Shown: positions 34,815 to 43,251, numbered from the stretch's first letter. The stretch: 64,000 nt of DNA from VXNE01 sp965203615 (GCA_965203615.1 OZ241900.1:2914001-2978000); one strand, 5' to 3'. Numbers and translations are program-made. Notes: generated by a model not told the origin, from the letters alone.

Positions 34815-35120
34815 ATGGCCAGAGTTTCCATTACCGAGCGCGAAAAGAAACGCGAAAAGACCGTTGCCAAGTACGCGGAAAAACGCCGTGCATTGAAGGC
34901 GATCATCGCGGACCGCAGTGCGTCGGACGAAGAGCGCTGGGAGGCGCAACTCAAACTGCAGGCGCTTCCGCGCAATGCCAGTCCGGTGCGCTTGCGGCGG
35001 CGTTGCGGCCTGACGGGACGGCCCCGGGGCGTGTATCGGAAGTTCGGGCTGGGCAGGAACAAATTGCGGGAGGCCGCGATGCGCGGCGATGTCCCGGGGC
35101 TGATGAAAGGCAGTTGGTGA
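34815..35120 (+). CDS. rpsN: 30S ribosomal protein S14 (zinc-free type)
   Basis: S14 of 101 residues, the long form without the CxxC zinc motif found in the alternative form. MARVSITEREKKREKTVAKY, LQALPRNASPVRLRRRCGLT and GRPRGVYRKFGLGRNKLRE match. Only the single Cys in RRRCG remains. It sits between rplE and rpsH as in E. coli. Confidence 0.97.
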   Translation: MARVSITEREKKREKTVAKYAEKRRALKAIIADRSASDEERWEAQLKLQALPRNASPVRLRRRCGLTGRPRGVYRKFGLGRNKLREAAMRGDVPGLMKGSW

Positions 35121-35127
35121 GGCGTCC

Positions 35128-35520
35128 ATGAGCATGCAAGATCCCATCGCGGACTTCCTGACGCGTATTCGCAACGCACAGGCGACGGAACGTTCCAGTG
35201 TCACGATGCCCAGTTCGAAGTTGAAGGCTGCCATCTGCGAGGTGTTCCGGGACGAGGGCTATATCCACGGGTTCCAGGTAAGTGAGGGTCCGAAACCCGA
35301 ACTCACGGTGGAACTGAAATATCACAACGGGGCGCCCGTGATCGAAGAACTCAAGCGGGTAAGCCGTCCCGGTCTGCGGGTCTATAAGCCGTACAGGGAT
35401 ATCGGCGAGGAACGCGGTGGATTGGCGATTGCTGTCGTCAGCACCGCGCGTGGAGTGATGACCGACCGCGCGGCCAGGAAGGCCGGCATTGGCGGTGAAA
35501 TCCTGTGCACCGTGTTTTGA
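35128..35520 (+). CDS. rpsH: 30S ribosomal protein S8
   Basis: S8 of 130 residues, a 16S central-domain binder and in E. coli the repressor of the spc operon through the L5 mRNA. DPIADFLTRIRNAQAT, KRVSRPGLRVYKPY and ERGGLAIAVVSTARGVMTD are typical, ending in GGEILCTVF. Confidence 0.97.
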   Translation: MSMQDPIADFLTRIRNAQATERSSVTMPSSKLKAAICEVFRDEGYIHGFQVSEGPKPELTVELKYHNGAPVIEELKRVSRPGLRVYKPYRDIGEERGGLAIAVVSTARGVMTDRAARKAGIGGEILCTVF

Positions 35521-35535
35521 ATCGAAGTAGCAGTC

Positions 35536-36075
35536 ATGTCCAGAGTTGCAAAAACCCCAGTTGAACTTCCCGGCGGCGTCGAAGTGGCTCTCGCGCCTGG
35601 CGCGACGGGGCTGTCTGTGAGCGGCGCGAAGGGAAAACTCGAACTCAAGCTCACCGGGGAGGTCGAGGTGGCCGTCGAGGATCGGATGCTGTCCTTCGAG
35701 GCGCGGGAACCAAGCCACCGGGCCCGGGCGATGGCGGGCACGGTGCGTTCGCTCGTGAACAACATGGTGCTGGGAGTGAGCCAGGGCTTCGAACGCCGGT
35801 TGCAACTCGTGGGAGTCGGCTATCGGGCCCAGGCGCAAGGCGGGACCCTGAACCTTCAGCTTGGCTTTTCCCATCCGGTTCAATATGCGGTGCCCGAGGG
35901 CATCGATGTGCAGACGCCGACAGCTACGGAGGTTGTGGTGACCGGCGCGGACAAGCAGCTTGTAGGTCAGGTGGCGGCGGATATCCGCGCATTTCGTCCT
36001 CCGGAGCCGTACAAGGGCAAAGGCGTCAGGTACCTGAACGAAAGGGTACGACGCAAGGAAGCCAAGAAGAAGTAG
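35536..36075 (+). CDS. rplF: 50S ribosomal protein L6
   Basis: L6 of 179 residues near the sarcin-ricin loop. SRVAKTPVELPGGVEVALAP, GTVRSLVNNMVLGVSQGFER and PEPYKGKGVRYLNERVRRKE are standard. Its last 21 coding bases (KEAKKK end) reappear about 80 bp downstream in the spacer before rplR. Confidence 0.97.
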   Translation: MSRVAKTPVELPGGVEVALAPGATGLSVSGAKGKLELKLTGEVEVAVEDRMLSFEAREPSHRARAMAGTVRSLVNNMVLGVSQGFERRLQLVGVGYRAQAQGGTLNLQLGFSHPVQYAVPEGIDVQTPTATEVVVTGADKQLVGQVAADIRAFRPPEPYKGKGVRYLNERVRRKEAKKK

Positions 36076-36150
36076 CAGGACGATTGGTTGTTGGCAGGAT
36101 GGATACGGTGCACAGTCAAGAAGTGCTGCGACGCAAGGAAGCCAAGAAGA
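36049..36150. repeat. Duplicated 22-bp 3' end of rplF
   Basis: A 22-bp sequence beginning CGACGCAAGG occurs at 36049-36070, inside rplF, and again at 36129-36150 in the 110-bp spacer to rplR. The repeats are 80 bp apart. The second copy is followed by GTAG, echoing the rplF stop region. Confidence 0.85.
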
Positions 36151-36185
36151 GTAGTGAGCAGAGATAGCGAGAGAGAAGACCGGCG

Positions 36186-36536
36186 ATGATCGACAAGAAA
36201 ACTGTCCGCCTGCGCCGCGCGAGGCGCGCGCGCATGAAGATCCGCGAACTCGGTGCCGTGCGGCTGACGGTCTATCGTTCGCCGCGCCATATCTATGCGC
36301 AGGTGATAGGGCCGGACGGCGGGCAGGTGCTGGCCCAGGCATCGACCCTGGATGCTTCACTTCGGGACGGGACTACGGGCAATGTGGATGCCGCCCGAAA
36401 GGTCGGCACGCTGGTCGCGGAACGGGCGAAGGCCGCGGGTCACACCAGGGTGGCGTTTGACCGTTCCGGGTACAAGTACCATGGACGTGTGAAGGGGCTT
36501 GCGGAAGCTGCGCGGGAAGCTGGATTGGAGTTTTGA
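36186..36536 (+). CDS. rplR: 50S ribosomal protein L18
   Basis: L18 of 116 residues, a 5S rRNA binder. RRARRARMKIRELGAVRLTV, YRSPRHIYAQVI and FDRSGYKYHGRVKGLAEAAR are typical. It is preceded by an unusually long spacer for this operon. Confidence 0.97.
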   Translation: MIDKKTVRLRRARRARMKIRELGAVRLTVYRSPRHIYAQVIGPDGGQVLAQASTLDASLRDGTTGNVDAARKVGTLVAERAKAAGHTRVAFDRSGYKYHGRVKGLAEAAREAGLEF

Positions 36537-36539
36537 CAG

Positions 36540-37043
36540 GTGGCATACACAGAAGAAATCAGGGAAGAAGGCCTGCTCGAGAAGCTGGTCAACGTCAACA
36601 AGGTCTCCAAGGTCGTCAAGGGTGGCCGCATCTTCGGCTTCACCGCGTTGACCGTCGTTGGAGATGGCAATGGCCGTGTCGGTTTCGGACACGGCAAGGC
36701 GCGCGAGGTCCCGGTCGCCATACAGAAGTCGATGGAAGCGGCGCGGCGGGAAATGGTCGATGTCGAACTCAACGGCACGACGATCTGGTACCCGGTGCGA
36801 GAACGTCACGGCGCGTCAATCGTCTACATGCAGCCGGCCTCGGAAGGGACCGGCATCATCGCCGGCGGTGCCATGCGGGCGGTGCTCGAAGCGGCAGGCG
36901 TGCAGAATGTGCTGGCGAAGTGCTACGGGTCGACCAACCCGGTGAACGTGGTTCGGGCAACGTTCGACGCCCTGTCCAACATGCGTTCGCCGGAGATGGT
37001 CGCCGAGAGGCGTGGCAAGACCGTCGAAGAGATCATGGCCTGA
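36540..37043 (+). CDS. rpsE: 30S ribosomal protein S5
   Basis: S5 of 167 residues, involved in decoding accuracy and mRNA unwinding. EEGLLEKLVNVNKVSKVVKG, GRVGFGHGKAREVP and the C-terminal GSTNPVNVVRATFDAL are standard. Start codon GTG, 3 bp after rplR. Confidence 0.97.
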   Translation: MAYTEEIREEGLLEKLVNVNKVSKVVKGGRIFGFTALTVVGDGNGRVGFGHGKAREVPVAIQKSMEAARREMVDVELNGTTIWYPVRERHGASIVYMQPASEGTGIIAGGAMRAVLEAAGVQNVLAKCYGSTNPVNVVRATFDALSNMRSPEMVAERRGKTVEEIMA

Positions 37044-37078
37044 AGATGACCGAGGGAACCGGGGATCCCGGAGGAACA

Positions 37079-37270
37079 ATGGACGGGAAGCCGAAAGGCA
37101 CGCTGCGGGTCAGGCTCGTCAAGAGCTATCACGGCCGCCTGAAGAACCACAAGGCCTGTGTTCGTGGCCTGGGCCTGAGGCGTATCGGCCAGACCGTGGA
37201 TGTCGAGGATACGCCCTCCGTGCGTGGAATGATCTCCAAAGTCAGTTACCTGGTCGAGGTGATGCCGTGA
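37079..37270 (+). CDS. rpmD: 50S ribosomal protein L30
   Basis: L30 of 63 residues: LRVRLVKSYHGRLKNHKACV and LGLRRIGQTVDVEDTP. ATG 37079 has GGAGG five bases upstream, so it is chosen over ATG 37046. The stop overlaps a GTG that may start rplO. Confidence 0.96.
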   Translation: MDGKPKGTLRVRLVKSYHGRLKNHKACVRGLGLRRIGQTVDVEDTPSVRGMISKVSYLVEVMP

Positions 37271-37284
37271 CAGACGGTGTGGAC

Positions 37285-37758
37285 ATGCAACTCAATTCGC
37301 TGAAGCCGGCGGCGGGATCGAAGCGCGCGGCGAAGCGCGTCGGTCGTGGCAACGGCGCCGGCAGCGGCAAAACCTGCGGACGCGGGCAGAAGGGACAGAA
37401 GTCGAGATCCGGCTCCTCTAAGCGCCCGTGGTTCGAGGGTGGACAGTTGCCGCTGCAGATGCGCATACCGAAGTTCGGCTTTCGTTCCCGCATAGGAATG
37501 ACGACGGCCCAAGTGCGTCTGGGCGACATCGAAAAGGCGCTTGATCGCGTTCGTGAGAAGGATGGGGCCACGCAGGACAACATCGTTGACCTGAACGTGC
37601 TCAAGTCGGCCAACGTTCTCTCGCGCAACGTCAGGCGCGCGCGCATCATGCTGTCGGGGAGCATCGAGCGTCCGATAACGGTGAAGGGTCTGGGGGTAAC
37701 GCGAGGCGCGCGCGCTGCCATCGAGGCTGCGGGCGGCAGCATCCAGGATACGGAATAG
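37285..37758 (+). CDS. rplO: 50S ribosomal protein L15
   Basis: L15 of 157 residues. MQLNSLKPAAGSKRAAKRVG, KSRSGSSKRPWFEGGQLPL and RPITVKGLGVTRGARAAIE match the family. ATG 37285 agrees with the E. coli start; GTG 37267, overlapping the rpmD stop, would add six residues. A late assembly protein of the large subunit. Confidence 0.96.
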   Translation: MQLNSLKPAAGSKRAAKRVGRGNGAGSGKTCGRGQKGQKSRSGSSKRPWFEGGQLPLQMRIPKFGFRSRIGMTTAQVRLGDIEKALDRVREKDGATQDNIVDLNVLKSANVLSRNVRRARIMLSGSIERPITVKGLGVTRGARAAIEAAGGSIQDTE

Positions 37759-37765
37759 ACAAGGA

Positions 37766-39088
37766 ATGGCGACGGCAACACAGAGTCTGGCGGGCGCCCA
37801 AGCGGGGCTGTCCGAACTCCGAGCACGGCTGCTGTTCGTGCTGTTTGCGTTGCTTGTCTATCGCATCGGCACGCACATACCCGTGCCGGGGATCAATCCG
37901 GACGCATTGCGCCAACTGTTCGAGCAGAACCAGGGCGGGATTCTGGACCTTGTCAACATGTTCGGCGGCGGCGCCCTGGAGCGAATGAGCATCCTGGCGC
38001 TCGGCGTCATGCCTTACATCACGTCGAGTATCGTCATGAACCTCTTGACGATGATGTACCCCACCCTGCGGCAGCTACGCAAGGAAGGCGAAGCCGGCCG
38101 AAGGAAGATCACGCAGTACACGCGTTACGGAACGCTCCTCGTGTCGGTCATCCAGGGCGTCGCGTTGACGGGAACCCTGGTTGCCCAGGGACTCGCATTC
38201 AATCCCGGCATCGCCTTTTACTCTACGGCGCTGATCACCCTGGTATCGGGAGCGCTGTTCCTCATGTGGCTGGGCGAACAGATCACGGAGCGGGGTGTCG
38301 GCAACGGCATTTCCCTGTTGATTTTCGCCGGCATCGTATCCGGCTTCCCGGCCGAGATCGGGCAGGCGTTCGAGGCGGCCCGGCAGGGCGATCTGAACAT
38401 CATCGCCCTGCTTGCCATAGGGGTTTTTGGCATCGTGATCGTCGGTTTCGTGGTGTTCATCGAGCGCGGTCAGCGCCGAATCCCGGTGAACTACGCGAAG
38501 AGACAACAGGGACGGCGCATGTACCAGGCGCAAGCCAGCTACCTGCCGCTGAAGATCAATATGGCGGGGGTGATTCCGGCGATCTTTGCCTCCAGCCTGC
38601 TGCTCGCGCCGGCTTCTATGGCGACATGGTTCGGGCAGGCGCCGGGGTTTTCCTGGCTGCAGGAAGTCGCCCTCGTGCTGTCACCGGGACAGCCGGCATA
38701 CATCATGCTGTTCGCTGCGGGGATCGTGTTTTTCAGTTTCTTCTACACGGCCATCGTCTTCGATCCGAAGGATCTTGCCGACAATCTCAAGCGCCAGGGC
38801 GCGTATGTGCCCGGTATCCGGCCCGGGGCCCAGACCGCCCACTACATCGACAACGTGATTACGAGACTGACCCTGTTCGGGGCGTCGTACGTGACGCTGG
38901 TCTGTCTCCTGCCCGAGTTCATGATCGTGTTCTTCAAAGTCACGTTTCAACTGGGCGGTACCGCCCTCCTGATCGTGGTGGTGGTCGCCATGGATTTCAT
39001 GGCGCAGGTGACGGAGCACTTGAGATCGAGTCAGTACGCTAAACTGATGGAACGCTCGAATCTGCAAAACTACGGACGGCGGCGTTGA
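37766..39088 (+). CDS. secY: Protein translocase subunit SecY
   Basis: SecY of 440 residues, the ten-helix pore of the Sec translocon, which works with SecE, SecG and SecA. RIGTHIPVPGINPDAL, LDLVNMFGGGALERMSILAL, RGVGNGISLLIFAGI and the cytoplasmic loop QRRIPVNYAKRQQGRRMY are conserved. It is located in the spc operon after rplO as in relatives. Confidence 0.98.
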   Translation: MATATQSLAGAQAGLSELRARLLFVLFALLVYRIGTHIPVPGINPDALRQLFEQNQGGILDLVNMFGGGALERMSILALGVMPYITSSIVMNLLTMMYPTLRQLRKEGEAGRRKITQYTRYGTLLVSVIQGVALTGTLVAQGLAFNPGIAFYSTALITLVSGALFLMWLGEQITERGVGNGISLLIFAGIVSGFPAEIGQAFEAARQGDLNIIALLAIGVFGIVIVGFVVFIERGQRRIPVNYAKRQQGRRMYQAQASYLPLKINMAGVIPAIFASSLLLAPASMATWFGQAPGFSWLQEVALVLSPGQPAYIMLFAAGIVFFSFFYTAIVFDPKDLADNLKRQGAYVPGIRPGAQTAHYIDNVITRLTLFGASYVTLVCLLPEFMIVFFKVTFQLGGTALLIVVVVAMDFMAQVTEHLRSSQYAKLMERSNLQNYGRRR

Positions 39089-39146
39089 GCACGATGACGG
39101 CAACAATTCGCCGGCGGACTCCGGCACCGTCGGAAGGGAGAGTCCA

Positions 39147-39239
39147 ATGAAAGTAAGGGCCTCGGTGAAGGAGACGGGGTGGCGCACGGAAGCAAGTTGT
39201 CGCGAACCCCGCCGGACAGGAGGGTCCCATGAAGGTTAG
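39147..39239 (+). other. Partial 5' duplicate of rpmJ (30-codon leader ORF)
   Basis: ATGAAAGTAAGGGCCTCGGT encodes MKVRASVKE, matching the MKVRASVKK start of rpmJ 82 bp downstream with synonymous differences, then diverges. The frame runs 30 codons and stops at 39239 inside rpmJ (ATGAAGGTTAG), overlapping its first 11 bases. It looks like a decayed tandem duplication of the rpmJ 5' end and may serve as a coupled leader; a distinct function is not evident. Confidence 0.6.
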
Positions 39240-39345
39240 GGCCTCAGTGAAAAAGATGTGTCGCAACTGCAAGATCGTCAAGCGCAACGGCGTGGTTCGG
39301 GTGATCTGCACTGCGGAACCAAGACATAAACAGAGACAGGGTTAG
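39229..39345 (+). CDS. rpmJ: 50S ribosomal protein L36
   Basis: L36 of 38 residues with the zinc-ribbon ligands in MCRNCKIVKRNGVVRVIC and the terminal His of EPRHKQRQG, so it is the zinc-binding (C+) form. AGGAGG lies upstream of the ATG. Too short to be found by simple length cut-offs. It sits between secY and rpsM as in E. coli. Confidence 0.96.
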   Translation: MKVRASVKKMCRNCKIVKRNGVVRVICTAEPRHKQRQG

Positions 39346-39351
39346 ACAGTT

Positions 39352-39714
39352 ATGGCGCGTATGGCTGGCATCAACATTCCGGACGACAAGCACGCGGGCG
39401 TTTCGCTCACGTACATCTTTGGCATCGGGCGCTCGACGGCACTCCGGGTCTGCTCGGCGGCCGGCGTCGATCCGACGATCAAGATCAGGGATCTGTCCGA
39501 GCAGGACCTCGACGCCATGCGCGGCGAGGTGACCAAACGCGTGATCGAGGGCGACTTGCGCCGCGAAGTGTCAATGAACGTCAAGCGGCTCATGGACCTT
39601 GGCGCCTATCGGGGTATCCGGCATCGTCGGGGCCTCCCGGTGCGTGGCCAACGCACGCAGACCAATGCGCGAACCCGCAAGGGACCGGCGCGTCGGCAGG
39701 TAAAGAAGAAGTAA
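39352..39714 (+). CDS. rpsM: 30S ribosomal protein S13
   Basis: S13 of 120 residues in the head, contacting P-site tRNA. MAGINIPDDKHAGVSLTYIF, GIGRSTALRVCSAAG and YRGIRHRRGLPVRGQRTQTN are standard. First gene of the alpha segment. Confidence 0.98.
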   Translation: MARMAGINIPDDKHAGVSLTYIFGIGRSTALRVCSAAGVDPTIKIRDLSEQDLDAMRGEVTKRVIEGDLRREVSMNVKRLMDLGAYRGIRHRRGLPVRGQRTQTNARTRKGPARRQVKKK

Positions 39715-39726
39715 CGGGGTCAATGC

Positions 39727-40110
39727 ATGGCTGAGCCGACTAGAAGAAGAGGCAAGCGCATCGTGGTCGACGGTGTCGCCCATGTGCATGCTTCTTTCAA
39801 CAACACGATCATCACCATCTCCGATCGTCAGGGCAACGCGCTCGGCTGGGCGACCGGGGGCGGGTCCGGTTTCCGGGGCTCGCGGAAGAAGACGCCTTTT
39901 GCGGCGCAGGTGGCGGCGGAACGGGTCGCGACGGATATGGTGGAGAACCATGGCATGAAGAGCGTCGATGTATATGTGAAGGGTCCGGGGTCCGGCAGGG
40001 AGTCGTCCGTACGGGCAATGAACGCTGCCGGCCTGAAGATCAACAGCATCGCTGACGTGACGCCGATACCCCACAATGGTTGCAGACCGCCGAAACGGCG
40101 AAGGGTCTAG
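39727..40110 (+). CDS. rpsK: 30S ribosomal protein S11
   Basis: S11 of 127 residues on the platform. VAHVHASFNNTIITISDRQG, GSGFRGSRKKTPFAAQVAAE and GPGSGRESSVRAMNAAGLKI match, ending in NGCRPPKRRRV. Confidence 0.98.
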   Translation: MAEPTRRRGKRIVVDGVAHVHASFNNTIITISDRQGNALGWATGGGSGFRGSRKKTPFAAQVAAERVATDMVENHGMKSVDVYVKGPGSGRESSVRAMNAAGLKINSIADVTPIPHNGCRPPKRRRV

Positions 40111-40179
40111 CGACAGCGTCAGGATAGGAACCGGGAATAGAGTAGGAACCAGGTAGGGAATAAGGTAGGGAAGTAAACA

Positions 40180-40803
40180 GTGGCGCGTTACACGGGACCA
40201 AAGCTCAAGCTCGCTCGAAGGGAAGGTACGGACCTTTTCCTCAAGAGCGGCGTTCGCCCTATCGAATCGAAGTGCCGGGCGGACACCCCGCCGGGGCAGC
40301 ATGGTTCGGGACGCCGGCAACGTCTTTCGGACTATGCCGTGCAGCTTCGGGAAAAGCAGAAAGTGCGGCGCTTCTACGGCGTGCTTGAGAGGCAGTTCCG
40401 CAACTACTACAAGACGGCGGACCGCCAGCGGGGCGCTACCGGCGAGAACCTGCTGCGATTGCTGGAAGGCCGTCTCGACAACGTTGTCTATCGAATGGGC
40501 TTTGGATCCACCCGGGCCGAATCAAGGCAACTGGTTTCGCACAAGGCCGTCCAGGTGAATGGCAAGCCGGTAAATGTCCCCTCGTACCAGGTTCGTCCGG
40601 ATGACGTCGTCGCCATTCGCGACAAGGCCAGGGCACAGCTCCGCATCAGGTCCGCCCTCGAAGTGGCGGCGCAGCGAGGCATGGCGGAATGGGTGGAAGT
40701 GGACCCGGAGAAGATGGAAGGCACGTTCAATCGGTCACCGGACCGCAGCGAGCTTCCGCAGGAAATCAACGAAAACCTTATCGTGGAGCTCTACTCGAAA
40801 TAG
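40180..40803 (+). CDS. rpsD: 30S ribosomal protein S4
   Basis: S4 of 207 residues, a primary 16S binder and in E. coli the repressor of the alpha operon. RYTGPKLKLARREGTDLFLK, LRRLEGRLDNVVYR-like LLRLLEGRLDNVVYRMGFGS and the S4 domain LVSHKAVQVNGKPVNVPSYQ are present. GTG start after a 69-bp purine-rich spacer with GGAA repeats. Confidence 0.98.
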   Translation: MARYTGPKLKLARREGTDLFLKSGVRPIESKCRADTPPGQHGSGRRQRLSDYAVQLREKQKVRRFYGVLERQFRNYYKTADRQRGATGENLLRLLEGRLDNVVYRMGFGSTRAESRQLVSHKAVQVNGKPVNVPSYQVRPDDVVAIRDKARAQLRIRSALEVAAQRGMAEWVEVDPEKMEGTFNRSPDRSELPQEINENLIVELYSK

Positions 40804-40925
40804 ACGAGTCGCTATTCGCGTCGAGTCCCGAATTCATGAACGCTTCCGCAAGGCCAGGGCCTTGCGGATCGGATTCGACTCGAATTGCAGGGCCGCTACG
40901 AATCACATCGGAGGAAGATTGATAA

Positions 40926-41927
40926 ATGGCACAGTCGGTGACCGAACTTCTCAAACCGAGGCACATAAGGATCCAGGAGATCAGCCCTACCCATGCCCGC
41001 GTGACACTTGAGCCACTCGAGCGTGGTTTTGGCCATACCCTGGGCAATACCCTGCGGCGCATTCTGCTTTCGACGATGCCGGGCTGCGCGATCACCGAAG
41101 TGCAGATCGACAACGTGCTGCACGAATACAGCACCATGGAAGGCGTACAGGAAGACGTGATCGACATCCTGCTCAACCTCAAGGGCGTCGCCGTTCGGTT
41201 GCACCACGGCGATTCGGCAATCGTGCGGTTGTCCAAGGAGGGCGAGGGCACCGTGACCGCTGGCGACTTCCAGCGTTCCGACGATGTCGAAGTCGTCAAC
41301 CCCGATCACCCTATCTGCACGTTGAATCAGGATGGCAGCATTCGCCTTGAGGCCAAGGTGACGCGTGGTCGCGGCTACGTTCCGGTCGAGCACACGGGCG
41401 ATGACGAGGAAGAGTCTCGCACCATCGGCATACTCAGGCTGGATGCAAGCTATAGCCCGATGCGACGCGTGGCGTACGAGGTCGAGAACGCGCGCGTGGA
41501 GCAGCGCACCGACCTGGACAGGCTGGTCCTCGATATCGAGTCGAACGGCACGATCGAGCCGGAAGAGGCGATTCGCAGGGCGGCCACGATCCTGAAGCAA
41601 CAGCTCGACATCTTCGTCGACCTGGAGGGCGCGGAGGGAGACGCCAGCACCGAAGAGGAATCGGACGAGATCGATCCGAAACTGCTGCGGCCGGTGGACG
41701 ACCTGGAGTTGACGGTACGGTCGGCCAACTGCCTGAAGGCGGAGCATATCTACTACATCGGCGACCTTATCCAGCGCACGGAAGTGGAATTGCTGAAGAC
41801 GCCCAACCTCGGCAAGAAATCTCTCACGGAGATCAAGGATGTCCTGGCGCAACACGGCTTGGCGCTCGGCATGCGGCTGGAGACTTGGCCGCCGGCAAAC
41901 TTGAGAGGCACGGAACGGGTGTCCTGA
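40926..41927 (+). CDS. rpoA: RNA polymerase alpha subunit
   Basis: Alpha of 333 residues. The N-terminal assembly domain has LEPLERGFGHTLGNTLRRIL and the C-terminal domain LLRPVDDLELTVRSANCLKA and TPNLGKKSLTEIKDVL, which binds UP elements and activators. It is preceded by a 122-bp spacer with an imperfect inverted repeat (GGCCAGGGCCTTGCGG area) and follows rpsD as in other proteobacteria. Confidence 0.98.
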   Translation: MAQSVTELLKPRHIRIQEISPTHARVTLEPLERGFGHTLGNTLRRILLSTMPGCAITEVQIDNVLHEYSTMEGVQEDVIDILLNLKGVAVRLHHGDSAIVRLSKEGEGTVTAGDFQRSDDVEVVNPDHPICTLNQDGSIRLEAKVTRGRGYVPVEHTGDDEEESRTIGILRLDASYSPMRRVAYEVENARVEQRTDLDRLVLDIESNGTIEPEEAIRRAATILKQQLDIFVDLEGAEGDASTEEESDEIDPKLLRPVDDLELTVRSANCLKAEHIYYIGDLIQRTEVELLKTPNLGKKSLTEIKDVLAQHGLALGMRLETWPPANLRGTERVS

Positions 41928-41999
41928 GCCTCCGGCGAGCCAGCCAGCAGGCCTGTTGGCGAGCTGTCGGGCGTTCCGGGGAAAGGTGAAACACAAGAC

Positions 42000-42638
42000 A
42001 TGAGACACAGAAAAAGCGGCCGGCACCTGAACCGGGACAGCGCGCATCGCAAGGCGATGTTCAAGAACATGGCGGTTTCTCTCATTGAGCACGAGATGGT
42101 GAGGACGACGGTACCCAAGGCGAAGGAGTTGCGCCGCGTGGCCGAGCCGCTGATCACATTGGCGAAGAAAGACACCGTGGCGAACCGGCGGCTCGCTTTC
42201 CGGCGCACGGGCAGCAAGGCTGCCGTGGGGAAGCTGTTCGAAGAGCTAGGCCCCCGCTATGCGGATCGGCCCGGAGGATATACGCGCATCGTGCGAGCCG
42301 GTCATCGTGCTGGCGACTCGGCGCCGGTTGCGGTGATGGAACTCGTGAATCGCCCGGATCGGTCCTATGACGAGGAACTGGTCGACGAACCTGTCGACGA
42401 GGTGGCGGACACGGCGGCAACGGAGCAGCCGCCCGTGGCGCCCGATGCGCCGGAAACCAGGCCTGAAGCAGCCGCAGAGGATTCTGCGGCCCAGGCAGGT
42501 GAGCAGGCCGCATCCGAGCCCGGCGAAGATGCGACGTCAGAACCTGAGGAGGGAGCTGCCCCCGAGTCGGCGCAAGATCAGAGCGGCGACCGGTCGCTGT
42601 TCGGGCGTCTGCGAAACGTCCTGAAGAAAGAACCCTGA
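42000..42638 (+). CDS. rplQ: 50S ribosomal protein L17 with long acidic C-terminal extension
   Basis: L17 of 212 residues, against about 127 in E. coli. The core MRHRKSGRHLNRDSAHRKAM, FKNMAVSLIEHEMVRTTVPK and RIVRAGHRAGDSAPVAVMEL is normal. After about residue 120 comes a ~90-residue tail rich in Glu, Ala and Pro, ending with a short basic helix (SLFGRLRNVLKKEP). Last gene of the alpha operon. The final codons and stop are part of an 18-bp repeat. Confidence 0.95.
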   Translation: MRHRKSGRHLNRDSAHRKAMFKNMAVSLIEHEMVRTTVPKAKELRRVAEPLITLAKKDTVANRRLAFRRTGSKAAVGKLFEELGPRYADRPGGYTRIVRAGHRAGDSAPVAVMELVNRPDRSYDEELVDEPVDEVADTAATEQPPVAPDAPETRPEAAAEDSAAQAGEQAASEPGEDATSEPEEGAAPESAQDQSGDRSLFGRLRNVLKKEP

Positions 42639-42675
42639 CTGGAAAAAGGTCCCTGACTGGAAAAAGAACCCTGAC
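42633..42675. repeat. 18-bp period repeat over the rplQ stop codon
   Basis: CCCTGACTGGAAAAAG occurs at 42633-42648 and 42651-42666, with a third partial copy (CCCTGAC) at 42669. The first copy contains the rplQ stop TGA. Confidence 0.85.
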
Positions 42676-42677
42676 GC

Positions 42678-42698
42678 ACGCGCCTTGAGGGGCGTTTC
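42678..42698. terminator. Weak hairpin between rplQ and the convergent DUF1820 gene
   Basis: ACGCGCC and GGGGCGT form a 7-bp stem with one G-G mismatch and a 4-nt loop, followed by TT. It lies between the ends of two convergent genes and could serve both. Confidence 0.4.
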
Positions 42699-43035
42699 AG
42701 GGAGACTTGCCCCCTCCCTTCGGCACGGGCATGGGAAAAGGCGTCACGTTCTGTCCGCTTGAGTCGGTGATTTTCGCCGTGCCCTCCTTCTCCACTTCGT
42801 CGATCCTCAGGATCGAGTAAATGGGTACGAAACTTCGCTGTACGCCGGAGAACTCCGTGCGCAGCTTGTCTTCGCCCGGATCGATGACCATCTGCGATTT
42901 CTCGCCGAAGATGTAGTCCTCGATCTCGAGGAACCCGTAGAGGTCGCTCTGGTAGATGGAGCGTGCATAGACTTCGTACACCCGCCCCTGGTTGTGGAAG
43001 TAGATTCGATATATGTGCTTCTGCGAGTCGGCCAT
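42697..43035 (-). CDS. DUF1820 family protein
   Basis: A 112-residue protein matching DUF1820: HIYRIYFHNQGRVYEVYARS, YQSDLYGFLEIEDYIFGEKS and RSFVPIYSILRIDEVEKEGT. The family is common in gammaproteobacteria and has no known function. ATG 43035 has AAGG at good spacing; the longer frame to 43212 is the divergent spacer. Convergent with rplQ and divergent from the MORN gene. Confidence 0.88.
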   Translation of the reverse strand: MADSQKHIYRIYFHNQGRVYEVYARSIYQSDLYGFLEIEDYIFGEKSQMVIDPGEDKLRTEFSGVQRSFVPIYSILRIDEVEKEGTAKITDSSGQNVTPFPMPVPKGGGKSP

Positions 43036-43251
43036 GTCACCTTCCGTGGTGCAGACACCTCCGGAGGCGCCCGCCTTGTGGCACTTATATATGGGGGCAT
43101 CCGAACTTTTGCAACCTTGGGCGCAGCATTTGGCCATGCGGACTGAACCCGCGACCAGCGATGGGATGCGCGGGTACTTGTCGGCGGATGGAGTGTGAGA
43201 TACGGTTTCCATGAATGTGGGCTGACCAATACGGGAGAAGTCGAACTCGCG

